From Ashinkailepas kermadecensis (taxonomy: Eukaryota; Arthropoda; Thecostraca; Neolepadidae), in NCBI GenBank assembly GCA_034440615.1, contig JAOTOM010005145.1, forward strand, positions 982,001-1,046,000: DNA of 64,000 nucleotides, written 5' to 3'. The notes under the pieces are model-generated. The model saw only the letters and a program-made list of their open reading frames with translations, did no database searches and was not told the DNA's origin. Positions 1 through 13,327 of the stretch are shown here, piece after piece. The first letter of the stretch is position 1. Every line of letters begins with the position of its first letter. A program made the position numbers and the translations under genes.

Positions 1-3000
1 GTGAGTGAACCTGGCTTGGTCGTGGCGCCAGGGGGTGGGGGGTAAAGGAACCGCATGGTTGGGGAGACCTAGGATGGGGGGGGTCATAAGAGTAATGTGC
101 GGACATTGGAGTTGGAAATGCGTCCGTCACCGGCCCTCGTCCAGCTTCGGGGCCCTCTTTAGTGTTAAAGTCCGCCTTGTTTCCCTCCATGTCCTCCACC
201 AGCAATGCTCCCACGGGTCACCGAACTGCCAAATTGAGGGCCTAGGTAATTATCCTGGGTCGAATTTTGGCAACGATGACTTCTGACAGCTAGATGCGTA
301 CGCAGAGTTCCAACAGCTCCCACTGGTCCTTAATTACCCATAGCTACTTCATGCATGCTCCCACGTCATCCATTCATTTCCATCTTCCATTCCGAACATT
401 CGCTCTCTACTAAAAGTGTTGGCCTGATATTTTCCCTTCCAGTGGTACATGCGCATTCAGCGAGTCTTACTCCCTCAGACCGTTGCTTTGGGCTTTCTAG
501 GCCAAAGTTAAATGTTAATTACCCGTGCTTAGGTCCACAACTGTGACCGGCTGACGCGACACTGTTGGTTGGCATGATATACTATTTCCATTACTGCCTT
601 CAAGGCTCGATGACACTGGGCTGCGACATTCTGTTAGTTTCTGATGGTCTTATGTCAGGGCTTGGGTAATAATGGCCGACATACCTACACTTTAAATGAG
701 TCAAAGCCTTGCCAGGACTTGCATGCTCTAAACTTGCGATCGGCGGGCACCCCCACAGGTGGTCCTGGGCCACAGATCTGTCGGAATGGCCCCCCTATCG
801 TCTTTCTAACCTATCCTGCCCGGCGTCAGGTCGGGAGACCCTCAAACACCCTGCCTGTCATATCCTTGGGGGCTTACCGAACGCCAAACTTCATCTTCCC
901 TGCCTGTGCCGTAATCGAGAGGCCCAGGCCTACTGGAATAGCTGAGACGGTGAAGGGATACCAACCTGGCCGTTTTTGGCTGTTACCTAAACTGTGCGCA
1001 CAGATTCATCCCGACCCAAAATTGGGTGCCGCTGCCTGCGAGCTTACCCATGGACCCCGTCGGGTCTGACCACCCTCGGGATGCCCTTCCGCGCTCTGTG
1101 ATCACCAGGCCGGAGGGATTTGCGACCTAGAATTACTCAAGTTATCCAGCTGCCCTGTGAAATGTCCAGTCTTTCCGGCACGCTTTCCCAGGGATTCAAC
1201 CAACAGTGTTTCGCAATTTCCCGTCTTCTATCAACCATCCTCCGTCTCCTCCGAAGATAAGAGGGCGGAGGCTATTTTAGCTCACATTTGGGCCCATGGA
1301 ATTTATCGCCCGTGGAAGAGCGGCTTGCAAACCGTCTCCTCGCTAAAATGCGTCAGTCGTCTCACGTTTTTCCGTCACAGACGGTAGTCGGGTTCGTCCT
1401 GTCCTGTCTTGCCGGCTAGCTTTTACATTTAAGTAACAGACGAACCCGGAATTAATTCCCTGTTAAATCCCTCCTTCACACCTAGTACGTTTGGCCACTT
1501 AATAGCCAGTGCACTGTTCGTTCCTCAATGGCATCAACTTAAGACTTTTGGACCTCCGAATGTTTACCCGGCCCGCAGCATTCAAGGGTAATACATGCAC
1601 TGACAGGTACAAAGCCTGAGGGCGAGTTTCCAGCGATTTCCCGGTAAACGTTGTTTCCCCATCGTGACTGCTTTGCGATATATCATGGACATTTGCCGTG
1701 GTGAGGAGTTCACATAACCATACATATGGTGCAAAAGGTATGCCGCGAATGTACAACTTATTCATCTGGTAGCAGCACTTAAAGGGAGGTGCCGCGTCTC
1801 GGACCAAGCTAGGTCGACCTGGGTCAGCGACACTACAAGGTCAACTTTCAACTTTGTGTTCCATTTAGCAACCGGTAATGTGCTGAGGGGCTCTGTATCA
1901 CCGTGACGCAATGCAGTTGACAAAAGGGCGATCGATACAAGGGAGCGTGGGCGACCTTGTGTCGGGTCACGGGGTTTGTTTTTAGTCATAGTTTGCTACT
2001 TGCTCGCTTAAAATTGTCCGGCATATCTCGGCGTGACATAAAACGCACACAACGGACCACAGGGTCCTCTATAATTAACTTGAGTCTCAAGTCCATTCCT
2101 TTCTAAGGGGAATGTTATCCCCGGTTCCATGTATAATCAGCTTCCTGGGTTCAGTTACTCTGTACTATTACCCCGTACCATTCAAAGCAGGTGGAAGTCT
2201 CGTAAACACGTGGCGCTATGGTTTAGTGACCCAGTGCCCGGGGAGAATTCACGAGTTTACCCAAGTTAGCGGTTTCTGCCGCATCACTTCCCAAGGTCAA
2301 GAACCCTCGGCTCGGCGCCTTCGACCGGGTGACATGTTTGATTTGGAACAGGGTTTGGCGTTTGAGTGACGCTTGATTAGTGCCTGATATGTTTCTGGAC
2401 GAAAGGCCCTTCTCCCTGTCCCTGATCCAGGAAAAGTCGGATCAAGTCGTGTAGTATGCCCCCTCCACTCCAATGATTTATCTGCCCTTGACCCGTGTTT
2501 ATTCTTCGTTCCAGCGAGACCAACCGGGTCGCCACCTGTATTGGGACCCTCGATATTTTTCGGCGTGAAGGAAGAATGATAACCTGGTACCTGTAATTCG
2601 CTTTTCCATGCCCGTTTAAAGCTTACCCTTATGTGGATAATTGCCTGCACTGTCACGTTGCGCTGGTCTCCACGTCGGAGGTGTCCGGAAGTTTCGTGAG
2701 CATGGGAGGATGAATGTTCGTGACTCAAAGCTGAGCGAGTATGGAAGGGCTGCACGTCATTTAACGCCTGGTTGCAATTTCATTCTTGATAAATGCTTGG
2801 CTTGTGTAACATCCACTATTTTACGTTCAGTCAAGGATGACATCAAGACCCTCATAAACCCGCCGGAACCAAACCCATTTGTCTGGTTGAATATGATGCA
2901 AATTACAATGTATATGCAGATAAACACACTGAAATAGCGGATCTCTGATAAACCAAATGTCCCTGTCGTGCGATACTCCCATTCACTACTGACTATTCGG

Positions 3001-3104
3001 GTTAACGGTTATGGTCTGTTCCCTCCACAAGGGTTGATGAACCCTTGGCTTCGGCGGCACCGGCCAAGCTGCCTGTTTGATGGGGAACAGGTGTTTGACG
3101 TTTG
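1..3104. other. Gene-free sequence of balanced composition
   Basis: I see no recognisable protein, RNA gene or long tandem repeat here. Open frames are short, overlap on both strands and resemble no family. The only internal structure noted is a pair of degenerate direct repeats near 2.3 and 3.05 kb. The lack of simple repeats contrasts with the rest of the window. Confidence 0.6.
2283..2375 (+). repeat. Degenerate direct repeat, copy 1
   Basis: The segment reads AACCCTCGGCTCGGCG, then TGTTTGATTTGGAACAGG, then GTTTGGCGTTTGA. It matches 3018-3108 in order and spacing (AACCCTTGGCTTCGGCGG, TGTTTGATGGGGAACAGG, GTTTGACGTTTGA). The function is unknown. Confidence 0.55.
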
Positions 3105-3108
3105 ATTG
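3018..3108 (+). repeat. Degenerate direct repeat, copy 2
   Basis: This is the partner of 2283-2375, about 735 bp downstream in the same orientation. It ends exactly where the GA/TA microsatellite begins. Confidence 0.55.
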
Positions 3109-4429
<1,321 letters not shown>

Positions 4430-4556
4430 CGACCATCTTGGGTGGTCTGCCCACGACGACTGCCTTGGGTGGTGTGCCTCTGACGACGCTCTTGGGTGGT
4501 CTGTCTCCGACGACTGCCTTGGGTGGTGTGTCCCCGACGACTGCCTTGGATGGTGT
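4430..4556 (+). repeat. 27-bp minisatellite, about 4.5 copies
   Basis: The unit begins CTTGGGTGGTSTG and ends CGACGACTGC. Because 27 is a multiple of three, both strands stay open across it. A TATAAA (4579-4584) in GC-rich sequence follows, without other promoter evidence. Confidence 0.85.
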
Positions 4557-6640
4557 CCGACTCCCCCGGGGTGGCGCTTATAAATGGCGCCGCCCCTGGG
4601 AGCGGCCGGCCCCAGACGTCAGGCAACGCACGCCATCTCTTTGTGCCCCGTGGCCTGGCTGGTGGCTGATGGTGCCGGCTGGTGACGCTGGTGACTGGTG
4701 ACTGGTGACTGCTGGCCGCTGATTGGCGGTTGGCTGTTCCGGCTGTCCAGAGCGGTGGCTGCTTCTAGGCTACTGGGTCAGGCTGATACCCTGTGGCTAG
4801 GCGGAAGTTATTGCTTGTTTTGGCGGCGGCACGAAGTGGCCGCTGTTGACAATTAGGGTGGGTGCGTTTCCGGTCGCGGCGGCTGGATGTCTCGCGGGTC
4901 GGGCCGCATGGCGACTGCATGAAACGCCATATGAAAAATGTAAGCCGTCTTACATTAACAAGAATGGTGAGTCAATTATATCATGATGTACACTACGGTG
5001 AACACATGATGCCATGGTGCACCTTGCGTACCTTCAATGCACTCATCTCAAAATGATACCGCAAGTTTGCACACGACAGCGAGTGGGAAGCAGCATGCGA
5101 AGAAGACTGCTCTTTCGGCCACATCAAGAATTTGTGCTGTACTCTCTCAGCTCTATCCATGTGGACTTTGGCTGCTCCTGCCCAGATAATATTTCAGCAC
5201 TCGAGTGCTAAACAGGTGTCAGCAAAGTACGAAGCCAGTGCAGACAACGAGTTGAAACATCCTCAAGACTCAACTTCTTACGAACACCAAATGGAAGAAC
5301 CGAGTGCCCTGTTGGCTTTTCAAGCTGCTCTCGATGTGAGAGCTGAAAGTTTACTTTCTATATAAGATGAAACCCAAGTCGCGAATGGTGTTTGGTGTTC
5401 GAATTCTCGATGACAGTGTTTTCAATGACATACGGAGTTTCAATTGCAGATTTATTCAGGGTCAAGGTTCATCATACAACTCTTACATGAACGAAAATTG
5501 CGCGAAGTAAAAAAACATACTATGTTGAAAACTGTCCAAATTCAAAATTAAATGGGTAAGTTTAACCATGAATGTGGGAATCTAGGTTTGAAATGCTGTG
5601 ACAAAAATCTTCTTGATATTTGAAAAGCGTGACGGTCTGACCGGGCTGCGTAGGGTAGGGTCGCTCAGATGAACTTCTGTCGAATGCATGCTATAATGAA
5701 AGACTGAAATGGTCCATTGGCCAAACAAAAACAATCTGAACTCAATCTGGCAAATTCGCATCAACCAAACGCAGATGCAAATCATATTTTGCGTATTCGC
5801 TCCTTCAAAAACGACTGCGACGCACTATGGCAAATGGCACTTCGCCAGAACGCATCATGATTGTTTTGGGAGGGGCCCATTCCACGACAAATCGACCAGG
5901 CAAAGTGGTGATTGTCCACCTTCATGTCTCAGATTTTAAGCAAAACTTGTGTAGTCGCCCTGACGACTAAGGGCCGAAGCGTGCGTGATATATACGTAAG
6001 CGTTTCAGAACTAGTAAATTATAAACTAACACGTACAAAAAGGTGCAACCCGTTTACTTTGCTACAAGAATACTTGATGAGAAATTATCAAACCCCGAAC
6101 TAAGTGAGAAATATAAAAGTAGATATAGAATGGCTTCTTGTTCACTCACATAGATCCTGGGGTGGGCGGGTGCAGATAATCCGCTTCTCTCCTGATCGTG
6201 AGATGATTGTCATCGAAAAGACGGGATTAGTGTCCCGATGCACCGTTGCAGAATCTTCGAGTTACAGCTATGGACCAGATTTTGTGATGGCTACAAAGTC
6301 AACATGTGCAATGCTACCATCCCTGAAACGACATAAAAACGCCAAAGGAACACAAAACCTTCATCGAGCGAGCGATTCTTCTCGAACATTGCACGATAAA
6401 ATAAAGAGGAACTTTAGAACCTGCAATTAATAACAGGATTCCACAAGCACAAGAAATATGAATTGTCCAGCGAAGGTTATTGGCCTGACGCCAGGTCTGG
6501 TTTCCCCTCCTCCCTACGATCCGATTTTATGCTGACAAGAATGGCTTTCACGACGAGTGGTGAATGGCTGCCACGACGAAACGTAGAAGCTGGCAGAAAT
6601 TCCGTCCACTAGGATCAGGTCATCAGGTCATCAGGTCATC
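4557..6640. other. No gene recognised
   Basis: A short GGTGACTGGTGACT run lies near 4680-4715. The rest is unique DNA with only short frames and no recognisable domain. Confidence 0.5.
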
Positions 6641-6698
6641 CAGCTAACTTCTAGGCCCACCTATGTCTGTTTTATAGGCTAAGCCGGCTTGTGCTAAG
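6641..6698 (+). repeat. Dispersed repeat interrupted by the hAT-like element
   Basis: The sequence AGCTAACTTCTAGGCC...TATAGGCTAAGCCGGC resumes after 9276 (GTGCTAAGCCAAAACTACTCA). An uninterrupted relative is at 11660-11735. The last 8 bases, GTGCTAAG (6691-6698), are the left target-site duplication. Confidence 0.75.
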
Positions 6699-6939
6699 CA
6701 GACTTGTGCTCGACTCAAATTGTTTGAATCGGCTCACATTTGATTCATAGATCTTGAGATCCGATTCAACTCATGATTCACAGCAGGTCAAAATTATTTG
6801 ATTCGACCCAATTCAGACTCAGAGCTACAGAGATCCGATTCAACTCACGACTCAAACATAAATTTGAATCGATTAAGATCCGACTCAATGGTATCAGACT
6901 CATAAGCCATATGATTTTGTGTGCACTGCTCACACACTA

Positions 6940-7130
<191 letters not shown>

Positions 7131-7134
<4 letters not shown>

Positions 7135-7318
7135 GTGAGGTGAAAACAAAGTTATAGCAAAAATAATTTATTTGACAGACAGTTTGATGTCAACTCATCT
7201 TCATCTGTCTAATTAAAGAAGGGAATCAGTATTTATTCACACTAACGAAGATGCTCCAACGTCGAAACATCTGTTGGATATATTATTTTTGCTATAACTT
7301 TGTTTTCACCTTACATTA
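7131..7318. mobile_element. MITE with 37-bp terminal inverted repeats
   Basis: The left end (7131-7167, starting TAATGTGAGGTGAAAACAAA) and right end (7282-7318) are inverted copies with one mismatch in 37. The 188-bp element has a non-coding centre containing GACGTCGAAAC-like sequence near 7257-7268. It sits against a TA tract, consistent with TA-targeted insertion (Tc1/mariner-type), but the superfamily is not certain. Confidence 0.8.
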
Positions 7319-9069
7319 TTTATCATTCGTCATGCACTGTAATGGTTGATATATAGGATAAATATACAGATAAATGAACGTGCATGTGCATAAAGTAATT
7401 GACTCAAACAGATTAACGAGATGAATGGTTGTCAATGCATATGCAAAGCAATGAGTGCATAATACCTCAATCCACATCAGCATGATGCACACACAACCTG
7501 AATCATATACCTGACACACATCACCTAACTGCAACATGGCACCCAGGTTCTGCACTGCAATAGGTATCTGCACAGAATATGATTGCGTTGGTTTGTTGCC
7601 CCCACGAAGTTTGTTTGGTAGCAGACTTGAAGGTTTCCCTTCACCATTGGTTTACACCCAATTTTACCGACTTTCTCTACGCTATCTTGCATATTTTATG
7701 GCAATATAGGGTACTTCGACGTATTCTAATTGAAAGACCTATTCTTAAGCTTCATCAAAGGGTATCCTAAATGACCCAGTAATAATCGTCCTGCCCAACA
7801 ATGTGCCATTTCCGGCAGGCTCACCATCAAGTGCCTCCAAAATAAAGGGCTTGTTCCTGACATTGGTAGGCTCCCTCTACCATCCATTTTACATGTTCAA
7901 GTTGTCACCCTCGTTCAAGAGCAGAAGAAAGGACAGTCAAGGGGGCGCTAAGTGCTCCATAGCTTCTTCTCCCCATTGGCAGGAGAGTTTCAGTTGAGTT
8001 GCAAGTTTCAGGAGGGCATTCCTAGATTACAATGGTGTTGTACATAAATGTTCAATTATGCATGTATCATCAACAATCCATGCAAGATTCACCAAGGAAG
8101 AATGCATCATGCCCTGGGCCTGGAAAAACTGTTTTCAACAACTGCTGTATGTCAATGTAGGTAGGTAGGTAATTTTTTGGAAAAATAGGCTGATCCTAGA
8201 TTTTGGGGATGCTGAACATTATCCTTTCCAGAAAATTATTTGTTGTTTTTTCGTCTGGAAGTTGAAGTTCCCAAGTTATTAACTTTTGACAACGAACTGC
8301 TGTGATCAAGGAAAAGTGCTCAAAATTCACTGAAATGGGTGCAAGTTGAGTTACCATGCATAAGGTTTGAATACAAATATTCTCCATACTGGATGACTAC
8401 AAAATATTCCTCTCCAAACGCCGGATTACAATGCACAAATCCGACCTTGTCTATGCATGAGAATAAAATGTGTCGGAACAAATGCTCAATGGAAAGAATG
8501 GGAAAAGAGTATAACTCACCTGGTGAGCGGAATACAAATATATTTGCTAGGAAGCAAATTAGAGTGACCATTGCGTATGATTTGAGAAAAGTTCTGCAGC
8601 AAAATTTCTACCATTTTTTTTTTTTACTTCGAATGACGTCATGCGGGCTTGAAGGAAAATTTTTATCTACCTTCTTGTAAAGGTAACTTGGGTTTGTTAT
8701 TTGTCACACAAACCGACGCAATGTATTCAGTGCAAATGCCTGTTCCAAAAAAAAGTGCATGGTCGTTTCAGTTCCCTATTATTTTTCACAATCATATCCC
8801 ATTTCTGTGTTGTGTTTCTGGCACTTTAATTGACTCATGCATGATACTGATTGTGAATACCAAGCTTAGCATTGATAATTTTTTTTTGTAGTTATTGTTA
8901 TCCGTTTTTGGTAAATAACTTAAGTACACCTCATTCTTTATTCACTGGCAGCTGATAAGTTGACAATTGTAATGTTAAGCATTAATAATTATACTGTGTT
9001 CTTACTCCCCACCTTGTGTCATGGCATACTATTTACAAAGATACATGCTTTATATCATTTGTTCATGAC
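7319..9069. other. Interior of the hAT-like element, no gene
   Basis: AT-rich unique DNA with short frames only. No transposase motif is recognisable in any frame. Confidence 0.55.
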
Positions 9070-9283
9070 TTGCATTTGAGTTGCAAGACTCAAATGACTC
9101 ATTGTGATTCAAATGATTGACTCGTGATTCAACTCATTTTAAAAAAGAAACATGTGATTCAACTCGCGACTCAAGATATGTTTTTGGGAAAAGAATCGAT
9201 TCAACTCACGACTCATCCAAAAACGATTGATTCATGAGTCGATTCTCGATTCAACTCGAGTCGAGCACAAGTCTGGTGCTAAG

Positions 9284-10054
9284 CCAAAACTACTCATTAA
9301 GGTAACCAAGGCGGCCGACGCCATAACACAGGATGATCGCGTGCCTCCCATGTATTTAAAGCGTCATCACGCATGACACCACGCATGAGTGTCTACCCTT
9401 CCGTCTTCGATCGCTCTCCTAAAACAGCCACAACGTGTTCAGGAAAAGCGAAGTTTGCCACCATGCGTGGTGGCTTTTTTTCAGAAGCGTAAGACCCAAA
9501 TTAAGACTTGGATCAGTGTTTGGTTGCCAACAAATTTCCAGAACGCTCTATGGTCGTTTTTTCCGACCAATGTCAGATTCCGGTCTACTGTTCTAAGACA
9601 CACACCGGGAGAAAATTCGCTTGGGCCTCACCGTCACTCGTAATAGCGATGCTTCCAACATGCGGTGGACGGAGCCCCGTCGGCTCGGCCATCCAGCAAT
9701 CACAGCGACTGCATACCAGTCGCAGCTGCAAGGAGTACATAGCTAGCGTGGCGTCAACAAGCCATCTGAGGTCAGCACATCACTCCGGTACGAAAGCCAC
9801 AACCGTATCGACACACAAGCGACAGGTCTAGGAGTCTAGGAGGGTCCTTTCCTGTCTAGGAGCGACATACAATATTGGGGGGACGGTTTTCAAAGTGCCG
9901 CCATTTTCCAAAAGGGGCGCTTGGCTTCTTTGGCGAGACCCGAAGGGCCGAGCCAGGGATCGGTAAGTATTCGTACACGGGATCATTATGGCGAAGATAG
10001 AAAGGCCAGCACACGTTTTATGGCCGCCGAAGCTGTTGTCGGGTCACCAAGAAT
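9284..10054. other. No gene; one terminator-like hairpin
   Basis: The only marked structure is a perfect 7-bp stem, GCCACCA-TGCG-TGGTGGC (9457-9474), followed by seven T (9475-9481). It looks like an intrinsic or Pol III terminator, but no promoter or RNA gene was found beside it. Confidence 0.5.
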
Positions 10055-10375
10055 GTTTACGAGCAACTTACGAAAGCCTATGGGCCCTTATGAACGTTTG
10101 CGGACCCTTACGAACGTATATGGGCCTTTGCGAAGGTCTACGAGCCTTTACGAACGTGTACAAACTCTTACGAACGTATTCGGACCCTTACAAACGAATA
10201 TAGGAGCTGCAGACGCCTACGGGCATTTGTGCACGTCTGCGGGCCCATGCAAACATGTCAGGGGCGTTGAGAATGTCTGTAAACCCTTACGACCATGCAC
10301 GGATCAATGTGAATGTTTGGGTGCCCTTACCAGCGTCAATGGGCGTTTGCTTACCCCTTACCAAATGCTGAATCT
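10055..10375 (+). repeat. Decayed 20-bp minisatellite, about 15 copies
   Basis: Consecutive 20-base units such as TTACGAACGTATTCGGACCC and TTACGAACGTATATGGGCCT can be followed with steadily increasing divergence. The open frame through it is a by-product of three units making 60 bp. Confidence 0.85.
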
Positions 10376-10614
10376 ACGCCCTTTCCAACGAAGGCTTAGC
10401 ATCCTGGATCTAGATAAGCGCTTAAACGATCTACATTCCTGGATTAGTAATGCAGTGCCATGCTTACTTGCAATTTGAGGAGGTTGTGGATTCGGGTCCC
10501 AATATAAAAAATGGGCCATTTTCGAAAAATGGTGAGCAAAATCCGGGGACTTTGAATTTGTGGGGGTAGTCCGGACTCCCTTCGCAAAATGCTTGAATGC
10601 TTCCTTGGACAATT

Positions 10615-11250
10615 CGTGGCTACGTCCCTGCAGTCAGGTCATATCATCACACAGCCGTACCTGACTACGCCCCTGCAGTCAGGTCATATCATCACACAGC
10701 CGTACATGGCTACGTCCCGGCAGTCAGGTCATATCATCAAACAGCCGTACATGGCTACGTCCCTGCAGTCAGGTCATATAATTACACAGCCGTACATGGC
10801 TACGTCCCTGCAGTCAGGTCATATCATCAAACAGCCGTACCTGACTACGCCCCTGCAGCCAGGTCATATCATCACACAGCCGTACGTGGCTACGTTCCAG
10901 CAGTCAGGTCATATCATCACACAGCCGTACATGGCTACGTCCCTGCAGTCAGTTCATATCATTACACAGCCGTACATGGCTACGTTCCTGCAGTCGGGTC
11001 ATATCATTACACAGCCGTACATGGCTACGTTCCTGCAGTCAGGTCATATCATCACACAGCCGTACATGGCTACGTCCCTGCAGTCAGGTCATATCATCAA
11101 ACAGCTGTACCTGGCTACGTCTCTGCAGCCAGGTCATATCATCAAACAGCCGTACATGGCTACGTCCCTGCAGTCAGGTCATATCATTAAACAGCTGTAC
11201 CTGGCTATGTCCCTGCAGTCAGGTCGTATCATCACACAGCCGTACACACA
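10615..11250 (+). repeat. 45-bp minisatellite, about 14 copies
   Basis: Each unit contains CTACGTCCCTGCAGTCAGG, TCATATCATCACACAG and CCGTAC. At 45 bp it is a multiple of three, so two forward frames read through as 15-residue peptide repeats. There is no signal or domain to suggest a protein. Confidence 0.95.
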
Positions 11251-12965
11251 CCACCAGACAGAAAGCGAAAGAGAGAAAGAGGAAGAGAGGGAGAGAGCGG
11301 AGAGAGAACGCTAACTAACCGTTCCTGGAGATGGAGTAGGAGGATTGTGTGCGCCCATTCGGGGAATTTCTGCCTGTCCCAGACGGTCGAGTAGATTCCC
11401 ATGGTCGTGCAACGAAGTTAGCTTCAAGCAGTATATTTACAATCAAATTAGGCAACAAGGTCCTAGTTGTATATGTTCGAAATTGCCAGCCGCTGTCCCG
11501 TCACATCGCAGTAGCTGGTACGGCACGCTAGGCTACTGAAACAGCGTCTATGTGCCAATGGCCGGCCGACTGCTCCTCGTGACCTCCGCCGAGTGTGGCG
11601 GGTCATGTGGTACGGCCGCCGGTCAGTTAGACTAACACCGTTCATCCATCCCCCGTACATAGCTGACTTATAGGCCAATCTCTGTCTGTTTTTAGGCTAA
11701 GCCGGCTCGTGTTAAGCCAAAGCTACTCACCATTCATCTTTTCTCCATCTTTCATCCATCCTTCTTCACCACATTGAATGCAGCTTCAAGCTTCAAGTGT
11801 GTCGCAAACACATTGCGCAGCGACGAAGGAGTTTTCTGAGCATCGGATACCATCACATACTCACATGCTCACACACTCACACTCACATGCTCACAAAGCA
11901 CGCCTCAGAAAATAGTTTCCCAGATGGGGAAAAGTATATGTTCGCGCCCCCACCCCACCAAAATCCCAAATGGATGGGGGAACTTCCCTGCTGCGCTCAT
12001 CCTTCCTAATCCGCCACCCCTGCTCCGAGAGCAGCACTGACTGGAAAGCATATGTCCTCCAGCCACGGCCCCTCGCCGAGAATGCAAACCTGCGCCCACT
12101 GTTCACTCCCTCCTCCACACACACACGAGTAATGCCTGTGGCAAAGCCCCACCACTGTGCTAATGCTTCATTGTGGGAGTCCTGGCCCATGCACGGAGCT
12201 GAGACGCGATACCCACGTGATTAACAACACGTGATCGGTGATCGGACACACCTTCACCTGCCTGGTAGTGGGAGCCAGGAGGCCTTGCACGGAGATGAGA
12301 CGCGACACCCTTATGATTAACAACATGACAACAACATTAACAACATGAACGCAGCCGGTGCCCTCACCTCGCAGTCGTAGAGACCAACAGCTGATCCCCT
12401 CGCTTCGCAGTCGTAGAGACAAAGCAACATTTTCCCACGGTCAATGGTAGGTTCTTATACGGGTCTCATACATTTAGACCTATGCGGGTTGGCGTTTCTG
12501 CCGTACCCATGGCTACCGGCATTGCTCGCTATTGCTAGAGAGAAATCATTTCATTCAGCAGCTAGAAACGTTAGCCGCATCGAAGATGACTGTTCCAGCA
12601 CTAGTATAGAGGAAGGGAAAATCCTGCTTGCTGTTTTGTAATGCACAATGTGCTATGTAATAGCTGCACAACCATTTCGAATGTATCACATCGAACCGGT
12701 CAGATAGGCAGGCGAGCCCACTCGCTGGGCCGGTCGCGGGCCCTGGTGGCATTGACAGCGACGGAGACTCGCCCGGCAGACTCGGGGCGGGACCGTCGGG
12801 CGTGTCCATCCACCTGATTCGGGTGTGACCTGATACAGGAACTGGGAAGCTTCAGAGGAAGATGCCGTATTTTCCCGAAGGTTCTAGTTTTCTAGGTGGA
12901 GTCGGACCCCGGGGACCCCAGCGGTGGCAGCGCTCACGCCAAGGACGACCAGTTAGCACTTTTCC
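11251..12965. other. No gene; small tandem duplication at 12190-12330
   Basis: A segment starting GCACGGAGCTGAGACGCGA (from 12191) recurs at 12287, and CGCAGTCGTAGAGAC occurs twice near 12370-12420. A CACATGCTCACA-rich stretch is at 11855-11900. Nothing resembles a gene. Confidence 0.5.
11660..11735 (+). repeat. Dispersed repeat with intact (empty) hAT-like target
   Basis: AGCTGACTTATAGGCC...TTAGGCTAAGCCGGC continues directly into GTGTTAAGCCAAAGCTACTC. This matches both flanks of the 6699-9275 insertion without the element, so it is a paralogous empty site. Confidence 0.78.
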
Positions 12966-12969
12966 TGTT

Positions 12970-13322
<353 letters not shown>

Positions 13323-13327
<5 letters not shown>

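Noticed and set aside
4579..4584. TATAAA in GC-rich sequence as a core promoter
   Set aside because: There is no initiator, no downstream coding exon and no other support; a six-base match is expected by chance.
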